64,000 bases of DNA. Origin: Pseudomonas sp. SORT22 (GTDB lineage: Bacteria > Pseudomonadota > Gammaproteobacteria > Pseudomonadales > Pseudomonadaceae). Below, piece after piece: positions 55,478 through 64,000 of this stretch (its first letter is position 1; each line of letters opens with the position of its first letter). A model generated the notes under the pieces. It worked only from the letters and a program-made list of their open reading frames with translations. It did no database searches and was not told the origin of the DNA. Location of the stretch: NCBI RefSeq assembly GCF_018417635.1, contig NZ_CP071007.1:4340501-4404500 (forward strand), read 5' to 3'. The translations under genes and the position numbers were made by a program.

Positions 55478-55789
55478 GTGAACAGCCCTCAGCAATTTCG
55501 CAGTTTTGCCGAGTTCTACCCTTATTACCTGGGTGAGCACAGTAATCCCACCTGCCGGCGCCTGCATTTCGTCGGTACCAGCCTGGTCATCGCCGTACTC
55601 GCCTTTGCCCTGGGCAGCGGCAACTGGTTGCTGCTGCTGGCCCTGCCCTTTGCCGGTTACGGCTTTGCCTGGGTCGGGCACTTCTTCTTCGAGAAAAACC
55701 GCCCCGCCACCTTCAAGCACCCGCTGTACAGCCTGATTGGCGACTTCGCCATGTACCGCGACATGCTGCGCGGCAAGGTCAGCTTCTGA
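55478..55789 (+). CDS. DUF962 / Mpo1-like membrane protein
   Basis: A 103-residue protein with the family start FRSFAEFYPYYLGEHSNPTCRRLHFVGTS, two or three membrane helices, and WVGHFFFEKNRPATFKHPLYSLIGDFAMYRDML. It has the conserved histidines of the yeast Mpo1 dioxygenase family, which alpha-oxidises 2-hydroxy fatty acids; whether the bacterial form does so is not known. GTG start with GGAG eight bases ahead. Confidence 0.9.
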   Translation: MNSPQQFRSFAEFYPYYLGEHSNPTCRRLHFVGTSLVIAVLAFALGSGNWLLLLALPFAGYGFAWVGHFFFEKNRPATFKHPLYSLIGDFAMYRDMLRGKVSF

Positions 55790-55885
55790 TTTCGGCCCGC
55801 AAGGTCAGAAACCCGTCCCATGCGGCCACTGCCCCGACCAACGGTACAGGTAGAGTGCCCTGAAACCCCGCGTTTCGGAGCGCCG

Positions 55886-56479
55886 ATGAACCAGCAAGCC
55901 CGCTTTAACCACATGCAGGACGGTACCGAGCAGGACTGGGCAATCATCGCCGAGGATTTCAGGGCCTACGCCAGCCAGCTGGCCGATCGCATCCTGGCGC
56001 ACCTGCGGCTGCTCGATGGTGACTTCGGCGGCTTTCCCATCGACCGCCTGAGCCACTCCCTGCAAACCGCCAGCCGCGCCTGGCGTGACGGGCGCGATGA
56101 AGAGTACGTGGTCTGCGCGCTGCTGCACGACATCGGCGACACCCTCGGCAGCTATAACCACCCGGACATCGCCGCCGCCATCCTCAAGCCGTTCATCAGC
56201 CCGGAAAACCTGTGGATGGTGGAAAAACACGGGGTGTTCCAGGGCTACTACTTTTTCCATCACCTGGGCATGGACCGGCACCTGCGCGAGCAATTCCAGG
56301 GCCATCCGCAATTCCAGCAAACCATCGAGTTCTGTGCCCGCTACGATGCCGCCGCCTTCGATCCGGGCTACGACAGCCTGCCCCTGAGCTTCTTCGAGCC
56401 GATGCTGCAGCGCCTGTTCGCCAAGCCCCGGCAGTCGATCTACAAGGCCGCGCTAGAGCAACCCGCCGCCACTGCCTGA
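55886..56479 (+). CDS. HD-domain phosphohydrolase-like protein
   Basis: A 197-residue protein with an HD core: RLSHSLQTASRAWRDGRDEEYVVCALLHDIGDTLGSYNHPDIAAAIL. His in LSH, the HD pair in LLHDIGD and a later Asp are the metal-site candidates. It is similar to plant MIOX-like and phosphonate-linked HD proteins; the substrate is unknown. ATG with CGGAG upstream. Its 3' end overlaps the convergent metallophosphatase gene by 27 bases. Confidence 0.88.
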   Translation: MNQQARFNHMQDGTEQDWAIIAEDFRAYASQLADRILAHLRLLDGDFGGFPIDRLSHSLQTASRAWRDGRDEEYVVCALLHDIGDTLGSYNHPDIAAAILKPFISPENLWMVEKHGVFQGYYFFHHLGMDRHLREQFQGHPQFQQTIEFCARYDAAAFDPGYDSLPLSFFEPMLQRLFAKPRQSIYKAALEQPAATA

Positions 56480-57292
56480 ATCCACCAGTTCCTCCAGCCC
56501 GGCCTGGCGCCGGGCGGCTTCGGCCTGGGCGTCGGCCAGGCGATAAAGCTCGATGCTGCCGTCCCAGTGCTCGATCAGTGCCGTGCACGACTCGACCCAA
56601 TCACCGCAGTTGAGGTAATCCACCTCGCCGACCTTGCGGATCTCGGCATGGTGAATGTGCCCGCAGACCACACCATGAAAGCCGCGTTTGACGCACTCAT
56701 GGGCGATGGCCTCCTCAAAGTCGCTGATGAAGCTGACTGCGCTCTTGACCTTGTGCTTGAGGTACGCCGACAGCGACCAATAACCGTAGCCATAGCGCGC
56801 ACGCCAGTGGTTGAGCCAGCGGTTGAGGGTCAGGGTGAATTCGTAGGCCGAATCGCCGAGGAACGCCAGCCAGCGGTGATATCGGGTGATCACGTCGAAC
56901 TGGTCGCCATGAATCACCAGCAGGCGCCGGCCATCGGCGGTCAGGTGCTCGGCCTGGTCGACCAACTGGATATTGCCCAGCACCAGCTTGGAGTAGCGAC
57001 GCAGGAACTCGTCATGGTTGCCGGTCACGTAGATCACCTCGGTACCGCGCTTGCTCATGGTCAGCAGGCGGCGGATCACGTTGGTGTGCGCCTGGGGCCA
57101 GTACATGCCGCCGCGCAGCTTCCAGCCGTCGATGATGTCGCCGACCAGGTAGATGCGATCGGCCTGGTAACCCTTGAGAAACTGCGACAGGTGTTCGGCC
57201 TGGCAATCCCGGGTGCCCAGATGCACGTCCGAGATCCACAAGGTACGCACGCGCTGTTTGCGCGAGGGTCTGACAAGCTCGGCACGGGTCAT
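56453..57292 (-). CDS. LpxH-like metallophosphoesterase
   Basis: A 279-residue calcineurin-like phosphoesterase with all metal motifs: LWISDVHLGTRD, YLVGDIIDGW, YVTGNHDEFLR, LLVIHGDQFD and VVCGHIHHAEI. It is often annotated as a UDP-2,3-diacylglucosamine diphosphatase, but the SDVHLGT / YLNCGDWVESCTALIEH type is a broader group distinct from the house-keeping LpxH, so lipid A synthesis is not certain. The start MTRAELVRP has CGGAG upstream; the frame is open much further, but without a sensible start. Confidence 0.9.
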   Translation of the reverse strand: MTRAELVRPSRKQRVRTLWISDVHLGTRDCQAEHLSQFLKGYQADRIYLVGDIIDGWKLRGGMYWPQAHTNVIRRLLTMSKRGTEVIYVTGNHDEFLRRYSKLVLGNIQLVDQAEHLTADGRRLLVIHGDQFDVITRYHRWLAFLGDSAYEFTLTLNRWLNHWRARYGYGYWSLSAYLKHKVKSAVSFISDFEEAIAHECVKRGFHGVVCGHIHHAEIRKVGEVDYLNCGDWVESCTALIEHWDGSIELYRLADAQAEAARRQAGLEELVDSGSGGGLL

Positions 57293-57427
57293 CGGCAGGC
57301 TCCGGGAAGGTTTGCGCCAGCTTGCCAAGCAGCGGTGAATCGAACATGACCGCCCGGTGTCGGTCTGATGACATGCCCGGCCCGCCTGCTTGCCTGTACA
57401 CTGCTGCGATTGCCGGAGGAGCCTTCG

Positions 57428-58192
57428 ATGAGCCGCGCCCCGATACTTTCCCTGCGCCATTATCGCCACGACCTGATCGCCCATAGCCACGACCACCCGC
57501 AACTGGTGTTCGGCCTGCGCGGGCGCCTGGAATTCGAGGTCGAAGGCCGCGGCGCGCAGCTGGACCGCCAGGACCTGATGGTGGTCCCGGCTGGCCGCCA
57601 TCACACCTGCGGCAGTACCGTCGGTAGCGATTGCCTGGTGCTGGACGTCCCGCTCGACAACTGGCTGGGCCAGAGCCTGGGTGCGCACCTGGACGCCAGC
57701 CAGCGCCTGCTCGAACGGGCCGGGCCATTGAACCTGGACCATCGTCAGCAGCAACTGGTCGACTGGCTGGCGGCCAGCCCGATCAACGATCCGCTAATCG
57801 CCCAGCAAGGTGCAGTGTTGCTGCTGGCCAGCCTGAACGGCGGCGCGGCGCCCGTTGCGCCGACAACCTCACTGCCCTATGCCCGCTTCGATGCGCATAT
57901 CGAGCAGAACGCCGCCTACCCGCTGCAGGTGGCCGACCTGGCGCGCCTGGCCGGGCTATCCAGCGCGCGCCTGCATGCGCGGTTCATGGCTGAATGCGGG
58001 GTCACGCCCATGGACTATGTACGCCAGCGTCGCCTGCTACGCGCGCGGCAGCTACTACGCGATACCCGCTTGCCGATCGGCGATATCGCCTGCCAGGTCG
58101 GCTACAGCTCGCAAAGCGCCTTTGCCGCCGCCATGCTCAAGGCGTTTGGCCGCACGCCTGGTGCCTTGCGCCGCGATTGTGCCGACAATTGA
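57428..58192 (+). CDS. AraC-family regulator with cupin N-terminus
   Basis: A 254-residue protein. The N-terminal cupin (HDHPQLVFGLRGRLEFEVEGRGAQLDRQDLMVVPAGRHHTC) is followed by the C-terminal AraC domain (LQVADLARLAGLSSARLHARFMAECGVTPMDYVRQRRLLRARQLL; IGDIACQVGYSSQSAFAAAMLKAFGRTPGALR). ATG with GGAGGAG upstream. It is next to an EamA exporter on the same strand (78-base gap), which it may control (inference). Confidence 0.9.
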   Translation: MSRAPILSLRHYRHDLIAHSHDHPQLVFGLRGRLEFEVEGRGAQLDRQDLMVVPAGRHHTCGSTVGSDCLVLDVPLDNWLGQSLGAHLDASQRLLERAGPLNLDHRQQQLVDWLAASPINDPLIAQQGAVLLLASLNGGAAPVAPTTSLPYARFDAHIEQNAAYPLQVADLARLAGLSSARLHARFMAECGVTPMDYVRQRRLLRARQLLRDTRLPIGDIACQVGYSSQSAFAAAMLKAFGRTPGALRRDCADN

Positions 58193-58270
58193 CGCGAGGA
58201 CCGCGACAGACAGCGCCAGCGCCGCCCCCGTAAACTGGCGCCGCTGCCCTGCTCTCTGACAAGGACCACC

Positions 58271-59155
58271 ATGAATCACCGCACTGCCCTCGGCGCCCTG
58301 CACATCGGCGCACTGTTTTTCGGCCTGACCGGCGTATTCGGCAAACTGGCCAGCGCCGCGCCGGCGATCATCGTCTTCGGCCGAGCCGCTTTTGCCGTGC
58401 TGGCATTGGCCGTGTTCGCAGGCTTTGCGCGCAAGGCCTGGCAGCCCCTGCAGGCCCAGGACTGGCGCCGCCTGCTGCTCGGCGGCGTACTGCTGGCCGG
58501 GCACTGGGTGAGCTTTTTCATTTCGGTGAAAGTCGCCGGTGTCGCCATCGCCACCCTCGGCTTTGCCAGCTTCCCGGCCTTTACCGTGATCCTTGAAGGC
58601 CTGCTGTTTCGCGAGCGCATCCGCACCAACGAGATCGTCCTGGTGTTGCTGGTGAGCATCGGCCTGGTGCTGGTAACCCCGGACTTCGACCTGGCCAGCC
58701 AGGCCACCGGCGGCCTGCTTTGGTCGCTGCTGTCAGGCCTGCTGTTTTCACTGCTGTCATTGACCAACCGTGCAGGCTCCGGGCGCATCCCGGCGGTGCA
58801 GGCGGCACTGTGCCAGAACGCCGTGGTCGCCCTGTGCCTGTTGCCGGTGGCCGCGCCGGCGCTGGGCAGCGTCAGCGCCATGGACTGGCTGTGGATCGGC
58901 CTGCTCGGGGTGTTCTGTACCGGCGTCGCCCACAGCCTGTTCGTCGCCAGCCTGGCGGTGATCAAGGCGCGCACCGCTGCCGTGGTGTTTGCTCTGGAGC
59001 CGGTCTACGGCATCGCCATGGCGTGGTTGATCTTCGCCGAAACCCCGACTTTGCGCATGCTTATGGGCGGTGTGCTGATCATTCTCGCCATCGTCATTTC
59101 CAGCCGCCTGGCGGCCGGCAATCAAGTAGGCAAGGCGGCGGTCGCCGAGGGCTGA
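58271..59155 (+). CDS. EamA/DMT-family transporter
   Basis: A 294-residue protein with ten predicted membrane helices in two EamA repeats (LHIGALFFGLTGVFGKLASAAPAIIVFGRA; VVFALEPVYGIAMAWLIFAETPTLRMLMGGVLIILAI). Members export amino acids and metabolites; the substrate is unknown. ATG with AAGGACC upstream. Confidence 0.9.
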   Translation: MNHRTALGALHIGALFFGLTGVFGKLASAAPAIIVFGRAAFAVLALAVFAGFARKAWQPLQAQDWRRLLLGGVLLAGHWVSFFISVKVAGVAIATLGFASFPAFTVILEGLLFRERIRTNEIVLVLLVSIGLVLVTPDFDLASQATGGLLWSLLSGLLFSLLSLTNRAGSGRIPAVQAALCQNAVVALCLLPVAAPALGSVSAMDWLWIGLLGVFCTGVAHSLFVASLAVIKARTAAVVFALEPVYGIAMAWLIFAETPTLRMLMGGVLIILAIVISSRLAAGNQVGKAAVAEG

Positions 59156-59158
59156 TTG

Positions 59159-59443
59159 TCAGGGCCGGTCGTTGTGACCCAGATCACGCTGCGGGTCGAT
59201 CTGGTCGCGCACGCGCTGCTTGAGCACCTTGGCTTCAGGGAAGCCGCCATCGGCCTTGCGCTCCCAGATCTGCACGCCGTCGCAGGTAATACGGAAGGAG
59301 CCACCGGTGGCGGGTTCAAGGGCCACCCGCGCCAGATCGTCACTGAAGGTGCTCAGCAGTTCCTGGGCCAGCCAGGCGGCACGCAGCAGCCATTGGCACT
59401 GGGTGCAGTAGGTAATGACAATTTCCGGTTTATGCGCGGACAT
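59159..59443 (-). CDS. SelW/SelT-family (Rdx) protein
   Basis: A 94-residue thioredoxin-like protein with the redox motif CTQC (EIVITYCTQCQWLLRAAWLAQELLSTF) and the family end GGSFRITCDGVQIWERKADGGFPEAKVLKQRVRD. The position used by selenocysteine in SelW is an ordinary cysteine (TGC/TGT type codon). It may serve in redox control; the partner is unknown. It converges on the EamA gene with a three-base gap. Confidence 0.92.
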   Translation of the reverse strand: MSAHKPEIVITYCTQCQWLLRAAWLAQELLSTFSDDLARVALEPATGGSFRITCDGVQIWERKADGGFPEAKVLKQRVRDQIDPQRDLGHNDRP

Positions 59444-59510
59444 ACACTGAAGGTCTCCTGACAGGTGGGCGCGCTTATACTAGCGGTCTTTAGCCTTCGC
59501 TCCGAGAGTC

Positions 59511-61703
59511 ATGATGCACCGCCTGCTGTTATCCCTGCTGCTGATGTTCGTTTGCTTCCCGCTGCTGGCCGCCGAAGCGCCCCGACCGAAAGTCGGCCTG
59601 GTGCTCTCCGGCGGTGCTGCCCGTGGCCTGGCCCATATCGGCGTGCTCAAGGCCCTGGAAGAACAGGGCATCAAGGTCGATGCGATTGCCGGCACCAGCA
59701 TGGGCGCGGTGGTCGGCGGCCTGTACGCCTCCGGCTACAAGATCGACGAACTGGAAAAGCTCGCCCTCAACATCGACTGGCAGCAGGCGCTGTCCGACGC
59801 GCCGCCGCGCAAGGACGTGCCGTTTCGGCGCAAGCAGGATGACCGCGACTTTCTCGTCAAACAAAAGCTCAGCTTTCGCGACGACGGCAGCCTGGGCCTG
59901 CCGCTGGGGGTGATCCAGGGCCAGAACCTGGCGCTGCTGCTGGAAAGCATGCTCGCCCACACCAGCGACACCCGCGACTTCGACAAGCTGCCGATTCCCT
60001 TCCGCGCCGTGGCCACCGACATCGCCAGCGGCGAAAAGGTGGTATTCCGTCGTGGCCACCTGCCCCAGGTGATTCGCGCCAGCATGTCGATCCCGGCGGT
60101 GTTCGCCCCGGTCGAGATCGATGGCCGGCTACTGGTCGATGGCGGCATGGTCGACAACATTCCCCTGGACGTCGCGCGCGAGATGGGTGCGGACGTGGCC
60201 ATCGTCGTCGACATCGGCACCCCGCTGCGCAGCCGCAAGCAGCTGGCAACCGTGGTCGATGTGCTCAACCAGTCGATCACCCTGATGACCCGACGCAACT
60301 CCGAAGAGCAACTGGCAGCGCTGCACCGCGACGACATTCTCATCCAGCCACCGCTGTCGAGTTTTGGCGTCACCGATTTCGGCCGAGCCCAGGACATGAT
60401 CGACGCCGGCTACCGCGCCGCCCGCGCTTTGGACGCACGCCTGGCGGTGCTCAAGCGCCCGCAGGCCAGCGACGGCGAGCTGCTGGCCGCACGCTCGCCG
60501 AGCCAGCGCACACCGGTGATCACCGCGATCCGCATCGAGAACGATTCAAAAGTCAGCGACGACGTGATCCGCTACTACATTCGCCAACCCATCGGCGAGC
60601 CACTGGAACTGGGCCGCCTGCAGACCGACATGGGCACCCTGTACGGCCTCGACTACTTCGACCGGGTCCAGTACCGGGTAGTGCACAAGGGTGACGACAA
60701 CACCCTGGTGATCAACGCCCGTGGCCGTCGCGGCGGCACCGACTACCTGCGCCTGGGCCTGAACCTGTCGGACGACATGCGCGGCGACAGCGCCTTCAAC
60801 ATCGGTGCCAGCTACCGGGTCAACGGCATCAACTCCCTCGGCGCCGAATGGCTGACCCGCGCGCAGATCGGCGACCAGCAAGAGCTGTACAGCGAGTTCT
60901 ACCAGCCGCTGGATGCCGGCTCGCGCTATTTCATCGCGCCATACATTGACCTCGGCTCGCAAAACATCGAGGCGACCCTGGACGACGACCCGATTGCCGA
61001 ATACCGTCTGGAGCGCTATGGCTTCGGTCTCAACTTCGGTCGGCAGATCGGCAACAACGGCGAAGTGCGCTTTGGCGTCGGCCAGGCCTGGGGCCAGGCC
61101 GAGGTGCGCATCGGCGACCAGGACCTGCCCAAGGTCAACTTCAACGAAGGCTTCTACGAACTCAAGTACTCGTTCGACAGCCTCGACAACGTCTACTTCC
61201 CCCACAGCGGCGAAGACATCAACCTGACTTTGCGCCAGTACGACCCGAACCTGGGCTCGGACCAGCGCTACCGGCAGTGGGACTTGAACATCGACAAGGC
61301 CATGAGCAGCGGCCCCAACACCTGGGTGGTAGGCGGGCGCTACGGCAGGACCCTGGATGATGCCGAAGTGGTCACCTCAAGCTTCGTGCTCGGCGGCGCC
61401 CGGCAGCTGTCGGGCTTTCGCCAGGATTCGGTATCCGGGCAAAACGTCAGCCTGATGCGCGTGGTCTACTACCGCCGCCTGACCCCACGCGCCTACCTGC
61501 CGCTGGACTTCCCGTTGTACCTGGGCGGTTCGCTGGAGCGCGGCCGGGCCTGGAACAACGACAACGAGTTCGACAGTGGCTACATCAATGCAGCCAGCAT
61601 CTTCGTCGGTTTCGAGACGCCCCTGGGGCCGCTGAACTTCAGCTACGGGGCCAACAGCGAGAATCAGAAGGCGATGTACCTGAACCTGGGTCACACCTTC
61701 TGA
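59511..61703 (+). CDS. Patatin-like phospholipase autotransporter, PlpD-like (type Vd)
   Basis: A 730-residue protein with signal peptide (HRLLLSLLLMFVCFPLLAAEA). The patatin domain has oxyanion SGGAARG, Ser63 in GTSMG and Asp210 in LLVDGGMVDN, the full Ser-Asp dyad. A POTRA-like segment lies near residues 330-400 (ITAIRIENDSKVSDDVIRYYIRQP), and a 16-strand Omp85/BamA-like barrel ends YLNLGHTF. In P. aeruginosa PlpD is a type Vd autotransporter with phospholipase A1 activity. The start could be the first or second of two adjacent ATGs. Confidence 0.93.
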   Translation: MMHRLLLSLLLMFVCFPLLAAEAPRPKVGLVLSGGAARGLAHIGVLKALEEQGIKVDAIAGTSMGAVVGGLYASGYKIDELEKLALNIDWQQALSDAPPRKDVPFRRKQDDRDFLVKQKLSFRDDGSLGLPLGVIQGQNLALLLESMLAHTSDTRDFDKLPIPFRAVATDIASGEKVVFRRGHLPQVIRASMSIPAVFAPVEIDGRLLVDGGMVDNIPLDVAREMGADVAIVVDIGTPLRSRKQLATVVDVLNQSITLMTRRNSEEQLAALHRDDILIQPPLSSFGVTDFGRAQDMIDAGYRAARALDARLAVLKRPQASDGELLAARSPSQRTPVITAIRIENDSKVSDDVIRYYIRQPIGEPLELGRLQTDMGTLYGLDYFDRVQYRVVHKGDDNTLVINARGRRGGTDYLRLGLNLSDDMRGDSAFNIGASYRVNGINSLGAEWLTRAQIGDQQELYSEFYQPLDAGSRYFIAPYIDLGSQNIEATLDDDPIAEYRLERYGFGLNFGRQIGNNGEVRFGVGQAWGQAEVRIGDQDLPKVNFNEGFYELKYSFDSLDNVYFPHSGEDINLTLRQYDPNLGSDQRYRQWDLNIDKAMSSGPNTWVVGGRYGRTLDDAEVVTSSFVLGGARQLSGFRQDSVSGQNVSLMRVVYYRRLTPRAYLPLDFPLYLGGSLERGRAWNNDNEFDSGYINAASIFVGFETPLGPLNFSYGANSENQKAMYLNLGHTF

Positions 61704-61709
61704 GCAGGA

Positions 61710-62144
61710 TCAGGACTTTTCCAGGTTGGCCAGGATCCGCGCATGGACGCGCATGCAAATGCGCATGTCCTCTTCGTCAACACCGACGAACAGCTCGGCG
61801 CGCAAGGCGTTGGCAATGGTTTCGATCTGGTCGATCAAAGGCTTGGCCGGTGGGCAGAGGAGGATTTTTTTCGCCCGTCGGTCTTCGAGCACCGCCTGAC
61901 GGCGCACCAGCCCCTGGGTTTCCAGGCTATCGAGCAAGCGGGCCAGGGTCGGCCCCTCGACGCCGACACTCTGGGCCAGCTCGCGCTGGGTCGGCGCCTC
62001 ATCGAAACGGGCCAGGTGCAGCAGCACCAGCCAGCGGGCCTGGGACAGGTTCAGCCCGGCCAGGCGGCGATCCAGTTCGGCGCGCCAGCCGCGGGACATG
62101 TGTGCCAGCTGCATCCCGAATTTGTGTTGGTCGGTCAACGGCAT
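61710..62144 (-). CDS. MarR/SlyA-family regulator
   Basis: A 144-residue protein: MPLTDQHKFGMQLAHMSRGWRAELDRRLA, and a winged helix AGLNLSQARWLVLLHLARFDEAPTQRELAQSVGVEGPTLARLLDSLETQGLVRRQAVLEDRRAKKILL with the DxR wing. MarR proteins are ligand- or oxidant-released repressors. GATGAG lies seven bases ahead of the chosen ATG; ATGs five and four codons earlier are possible. A perfect palindrome sits 20 bases upstream as a likely autorepressor site. Confidence 0.92.
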   Translation of the reverse strand: MPLTDQHKFGMQLAHMSRGWRAELDRRLAGLNLSQARWLVLLHLARFDEAPTQRELAQSVGVEGPTLARLLDSLETQGLVRRQAVLEDRRAKKILLCPPAKPLIDQIETIANALRAELFVGVDEEDMRICMRVHARILANLEKS

Positions 62145-62163
62145 AGAGAAACTCATCATCAGA

Positions 62164-62176
62164 ACTAATTATTAGT
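62164..62176. promoter_or_regulatory. Palindrome, putative MarR operator
   Basis: ACTAAT-T-ATTAGT, a perfect 6+6 inverted repeat. It lies 20 bases before the regulator start, where the promoter -10 should be. The form is typical of MarR/SlyA sites. Confidence 0.65.
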
Positions 62177-62262
62177 CAGCTAACCATGACCGTGAGCCGC
62201 AGGCAAGGCTCATACGGCTGGCGGTGCTTCGATAATCGTTATAAATGATGACAAGGCCGGTT

Positions 62263-64000
62263 TTACATCTCGAATTCGGCAGCCAGCGCGGCCCGTACGC
62301 AATACAAAACACCTTCGGGCACTCGCCCGCCAAACTGCTCGGCAATCGCCGACACCGGCGGCAACTCGCCTTCACCATCGAGGAAGGCATCCTGAACTTC
62401 GCCCAGCAGGTCTTCCGGCAGGTCCAGGGCCTGGTCCAGCGACAGCTCCTGGCGGCCAATGGCCTCGGCAAGCAGGCTGTAGACGTTCTTTTCGCTGCAG
62501 TTCAGCTGCCCGGCGATCTGCATCGGAGTCATGCCGGCGCGGGCCAGGCTGACCAGTTCGTGGCGCAGGTCGGTGACGATCTTTGGCGCTTCGACGCCGC
62601 CACCCAGCACTTCGAGGAAGGCTTCGCCGTAACGCTCGAGCTTGCGCGCACCGACGCCGCTGACCCGGCCCATCTCGCTGAGGCTGGTGGGCTGGCTGCG
62701 CAGCATCTCCAGCAGGGTCGAATCGGGGAAGATCACATACGGCGGCACGCCATGTTCTTCGGCCAGCTTGCGGCGCAACGCACGCAGGGCTTCCCATTGT
62801 TCGCGCTCTTCGCCACGCACCAGCTGGCTGGCCGGGCTGCCGCCACTGCTGCTGCCACCCTTGCTGCTGGTTTGTGGCTTGAGATCTTTACGCAGCTCGA
62901 GGCTGACTTCACCGCGCAGCAACGGCCGGCACGTGTCGGACAGGCGCAGGCCGCCGTAACCTTCGAGGTCGATGTCGGCCAGGCCGCGGGCGACCAACTG
63001 GCGGAACAGCGAACGCCAGTCGTGCTCGGAGCGGTCCTTGCCAACGCCGTACACGGCCAGTTTCTCGTGGCCGAAATTGCGGATCTTTTCGTTGTCGCGG
63101 CCCAGCAGCACATCCACCAGGTGGCCGACGCCATAACGCTGACCGGTGCGGTACACCGCCGACAGCGCCTGGCGCGCAGGCTCGGTGGCATCCCAGGTCT
63201 GCACGCCATCGATGCAGTTGTCGCAGTGGCCGCACGGCTGCGGCAACTCTTCGTCGAAGTAGTTGAGCAGGGTCTGGCGGCGGCAGCGGGTTTCTTCACA
63301 CAAGGCGAGCATGGCATCGAGCTTGTGTTGCTCGATGCGCTTGTGGCGCTCGTCGCCTTCAGAGTTTTGCAGCATCTGCTTGAGCATTACCATGTCTTGC
63401 AGGCCGTAGGCCATCCAGGCATCGGCAGGCAGGCCGTCACGACCGGCGCGGCCGGTTTCCTGGTAGTAGGCCTCGAGCGACTTGGGCAGGTCGAGGTGAG
63501 CAACGAAGCGTACGTTGGGCTTGTCGATGCCCATGCCGAAGGCAATGGTGGCGACCATGATCAGGCCTTCCTCGTTGAGAAAGCGCCGCTGGTTGGAGGC
63601 GCGGGTCTCGGCAGGCAGGCCGGCATGGTAAGGCAAGGCCGGGAAGCCCTGCTCGCACAGGTAGGCGGCGACGTCGTCGACCTTCTTGCGCGACAGGCAG
63701 TAGACGATACCGGCGTTGCCGCGCCGCTCGCCGAGGAACGCCAGCAACTGCTTGCGCGGCTGCTCCTTGGGCACGATGCGGTAGAAGATGTTCGGCCGGT
63801 CGAAGCTCGACAGGAAGCGCTCGGCGTTCTGCAGGTGCAGGCGGGTGACGATCTCTTCACGGGTGCGCATGTCCGCGGTGGCGGTCAGGGCAATGCGCGG
63901 CACGTTGGGGAACAGCTCGGCCAGTTGCCCCAGTTGCAGGTACTCGGGACGGAAGTCATGGCCCCACTGCGACACACAGTGGGCCTCGTCGATGGCAAAC
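62263..64000 (-). CDS. recQ: ATP-dependent DNA helicase RecQ, N-terminus outside window
   Basis: About 579 residues, running off the right edge. The frame is open through [20 protein letters not shown] (DEAH box), so the true start and motif I lie beyond. Then come [15 protein letters not shown], helicase C ([42 protein letters not shown]), the RQC zinc cysteines ([15 protein letters not shown] ... CGHCDNC), an HRDC domain (near [21 protein letters not shown]), and an extra C-terminal HTH_40-like segment ([29 protein letters not shown]). It unwinds recombination intermediates in RecF-type repair. Confidence 0.96.
   Translation of the reverse strand, partial: FAIDEAHCVSQWGHDFRPEYLQLGQLAELFPNVPRIALTATADMRTREEIVTRLHLQNAERFLSSFDRPNIFYRIVPKEQPRKQLLAFLGERRGNAGIVYCLSRKKVDDVAAYLCEQGFPALPYHAGLPAETRASNQRRFLNEEGLIMVATIAFGMGIDKPNVRFVAHLDLPKSLEAYYQETGRAGRDGLPADAWMAYGLQDMVMLKQMLQNSEGDERHKRIEQHKLDAMLALCEETRCRRQTLLNYFDEELPQPCGHCDNCIDGVQTWDATEPARQALSAVYRTGQRYGVGHLVDVLLGRDNEKIRNFGHEKLAVYGVGKDRSEHDWRSLFRQLVARGLADIDLEGYGGLRLSDTCRPLLRGEVSLELRKDLKPQTSSKGGSSSGGSPASQLVRGEEREQWEALRALRRKLAEEHGVPPYVIFPDSTLLEMLRSQPTSLSEMGRVSGVGARKLERYGEAFLEVLGGGVEAPKIVTDLRHELVSLARAGMTPMQIAGQLNCSEKNVYSLLAEAIGRQELSLDQALDLPEDLLGEVQDAFLDGEGELPPVSAIAEQFGGRVPEGVLYCVRAALAAEFEM

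Noticed and set aside
59159..59443. Selenoprotein with in-frame TGA in the SelW-like gene
   Set aside because: The redox motif is encoded with normal cysteine codons (CTQC); no TGA readthrough is needed.
62263..63975. GTG at 63975 as the start of recQ
   Set aside because: It lies inside the helicase core, right after the DEAH box, and the frame is open to the window edge. The gene is cut by the window, not short.

Overview
The window reads as a chromosomal segment of a Pseudomonas, most like the P. putida / P. fluorescens / P. entomophila part of the genus. It has high-GC, strongly third-position-GC coding, and the gene orders match known Pseudomonas blocks: alaS-lysC-rsmA-tRNA-Ser, aotJQMP-argR-aruCFGDBE, phhR/phhABC, and yciB-yciI-cpxR-spy-cpxS. 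REP-type palindromes also support this. No phage, transposase or CRISPR array is seen. Species cannot be fixed from the sequence alone.

Layout. 1-2.9 kb: the barrel end of a TonB-dependent receptor followed by a flavin monooxygenase. 2.9-10 kb: mgtE, a tandem triplet of tRNA-Arg(ACG), tRNA-Ser(GCT), rsmA, lysC and alaS. 10-12.2 kb: an FMN riboswitch with a stand-alone lumazine synthase, then an odd beta-roll protein whose C-terminus resembles the M91 effector-protease family but lacks the HExxH metal site. 12.2-24.4 kb: the whole arginine module on the minus strand, with ABC uptake (aotJQMP), the regulator argR and the arginine succinyltransferase pathway (aruCFG, astD, astB, a small conserved gene, astE). 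ArgR-type half-sites lie before aotJ and before aruC. 24.7-31.8 kb: acs, a DUF2790 protein, and phhR divergent from phhABC. 32-34.5 kb: a small ORF, an MFS transporter, arfB, and an XRE regulator with a companion small protein. 34.8-41.5 kb: a chaperone-usher operon built from DUF1120-type subunits. 41.5-48 kb: aroP, rluB, scpBA, a YciO/Sua5-like gene and a PHP nuclease. 48-52.1 kb: yciB, yciI, a coiled-coil membrane protein and a Cpx-like envelope-stress system. 52.1-64 kb: nitroreductase, trkH, two AraC regulators, DUF962, HD and metallophosphatase genes, an EamA transporter, a SelW-like protein, a PlpD-like patatin autotransporter, a MarR regulator and a truncated recQ.

How the genes work together. 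Arginine is imported by AotJQMP and degraded by AruFG-AstB-AruC-AstD-AstE to glutamate and succinate under ArgR. Phenylalanine is hydroxylated by PhhA, its pterin cofactor is recycled by PhhB and the tyrosine is transaminated by PhhC. TyrR/PhhR-type boxes sit between phhR and phhA, and another sits far upstream of the aromatic permease aroP 14 kb away, which suggests one regulon. The fimbrial operon has three secreted subunits, a chaperone, an usher and a two-domain candidate tip adhesin. Its probable promoter lies against the start of a divergent XRE repressor-like gene.

The least ordinary items are the catalytically degenerate M91-like beta-roll protein, the DUF1120 chaperone-usher operon with its XRE neighbour, the GAFEGA variant in PhhR, and the distant PhhR box at aroP. 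All functional statements are read from sequence and family memory; no searches were run.
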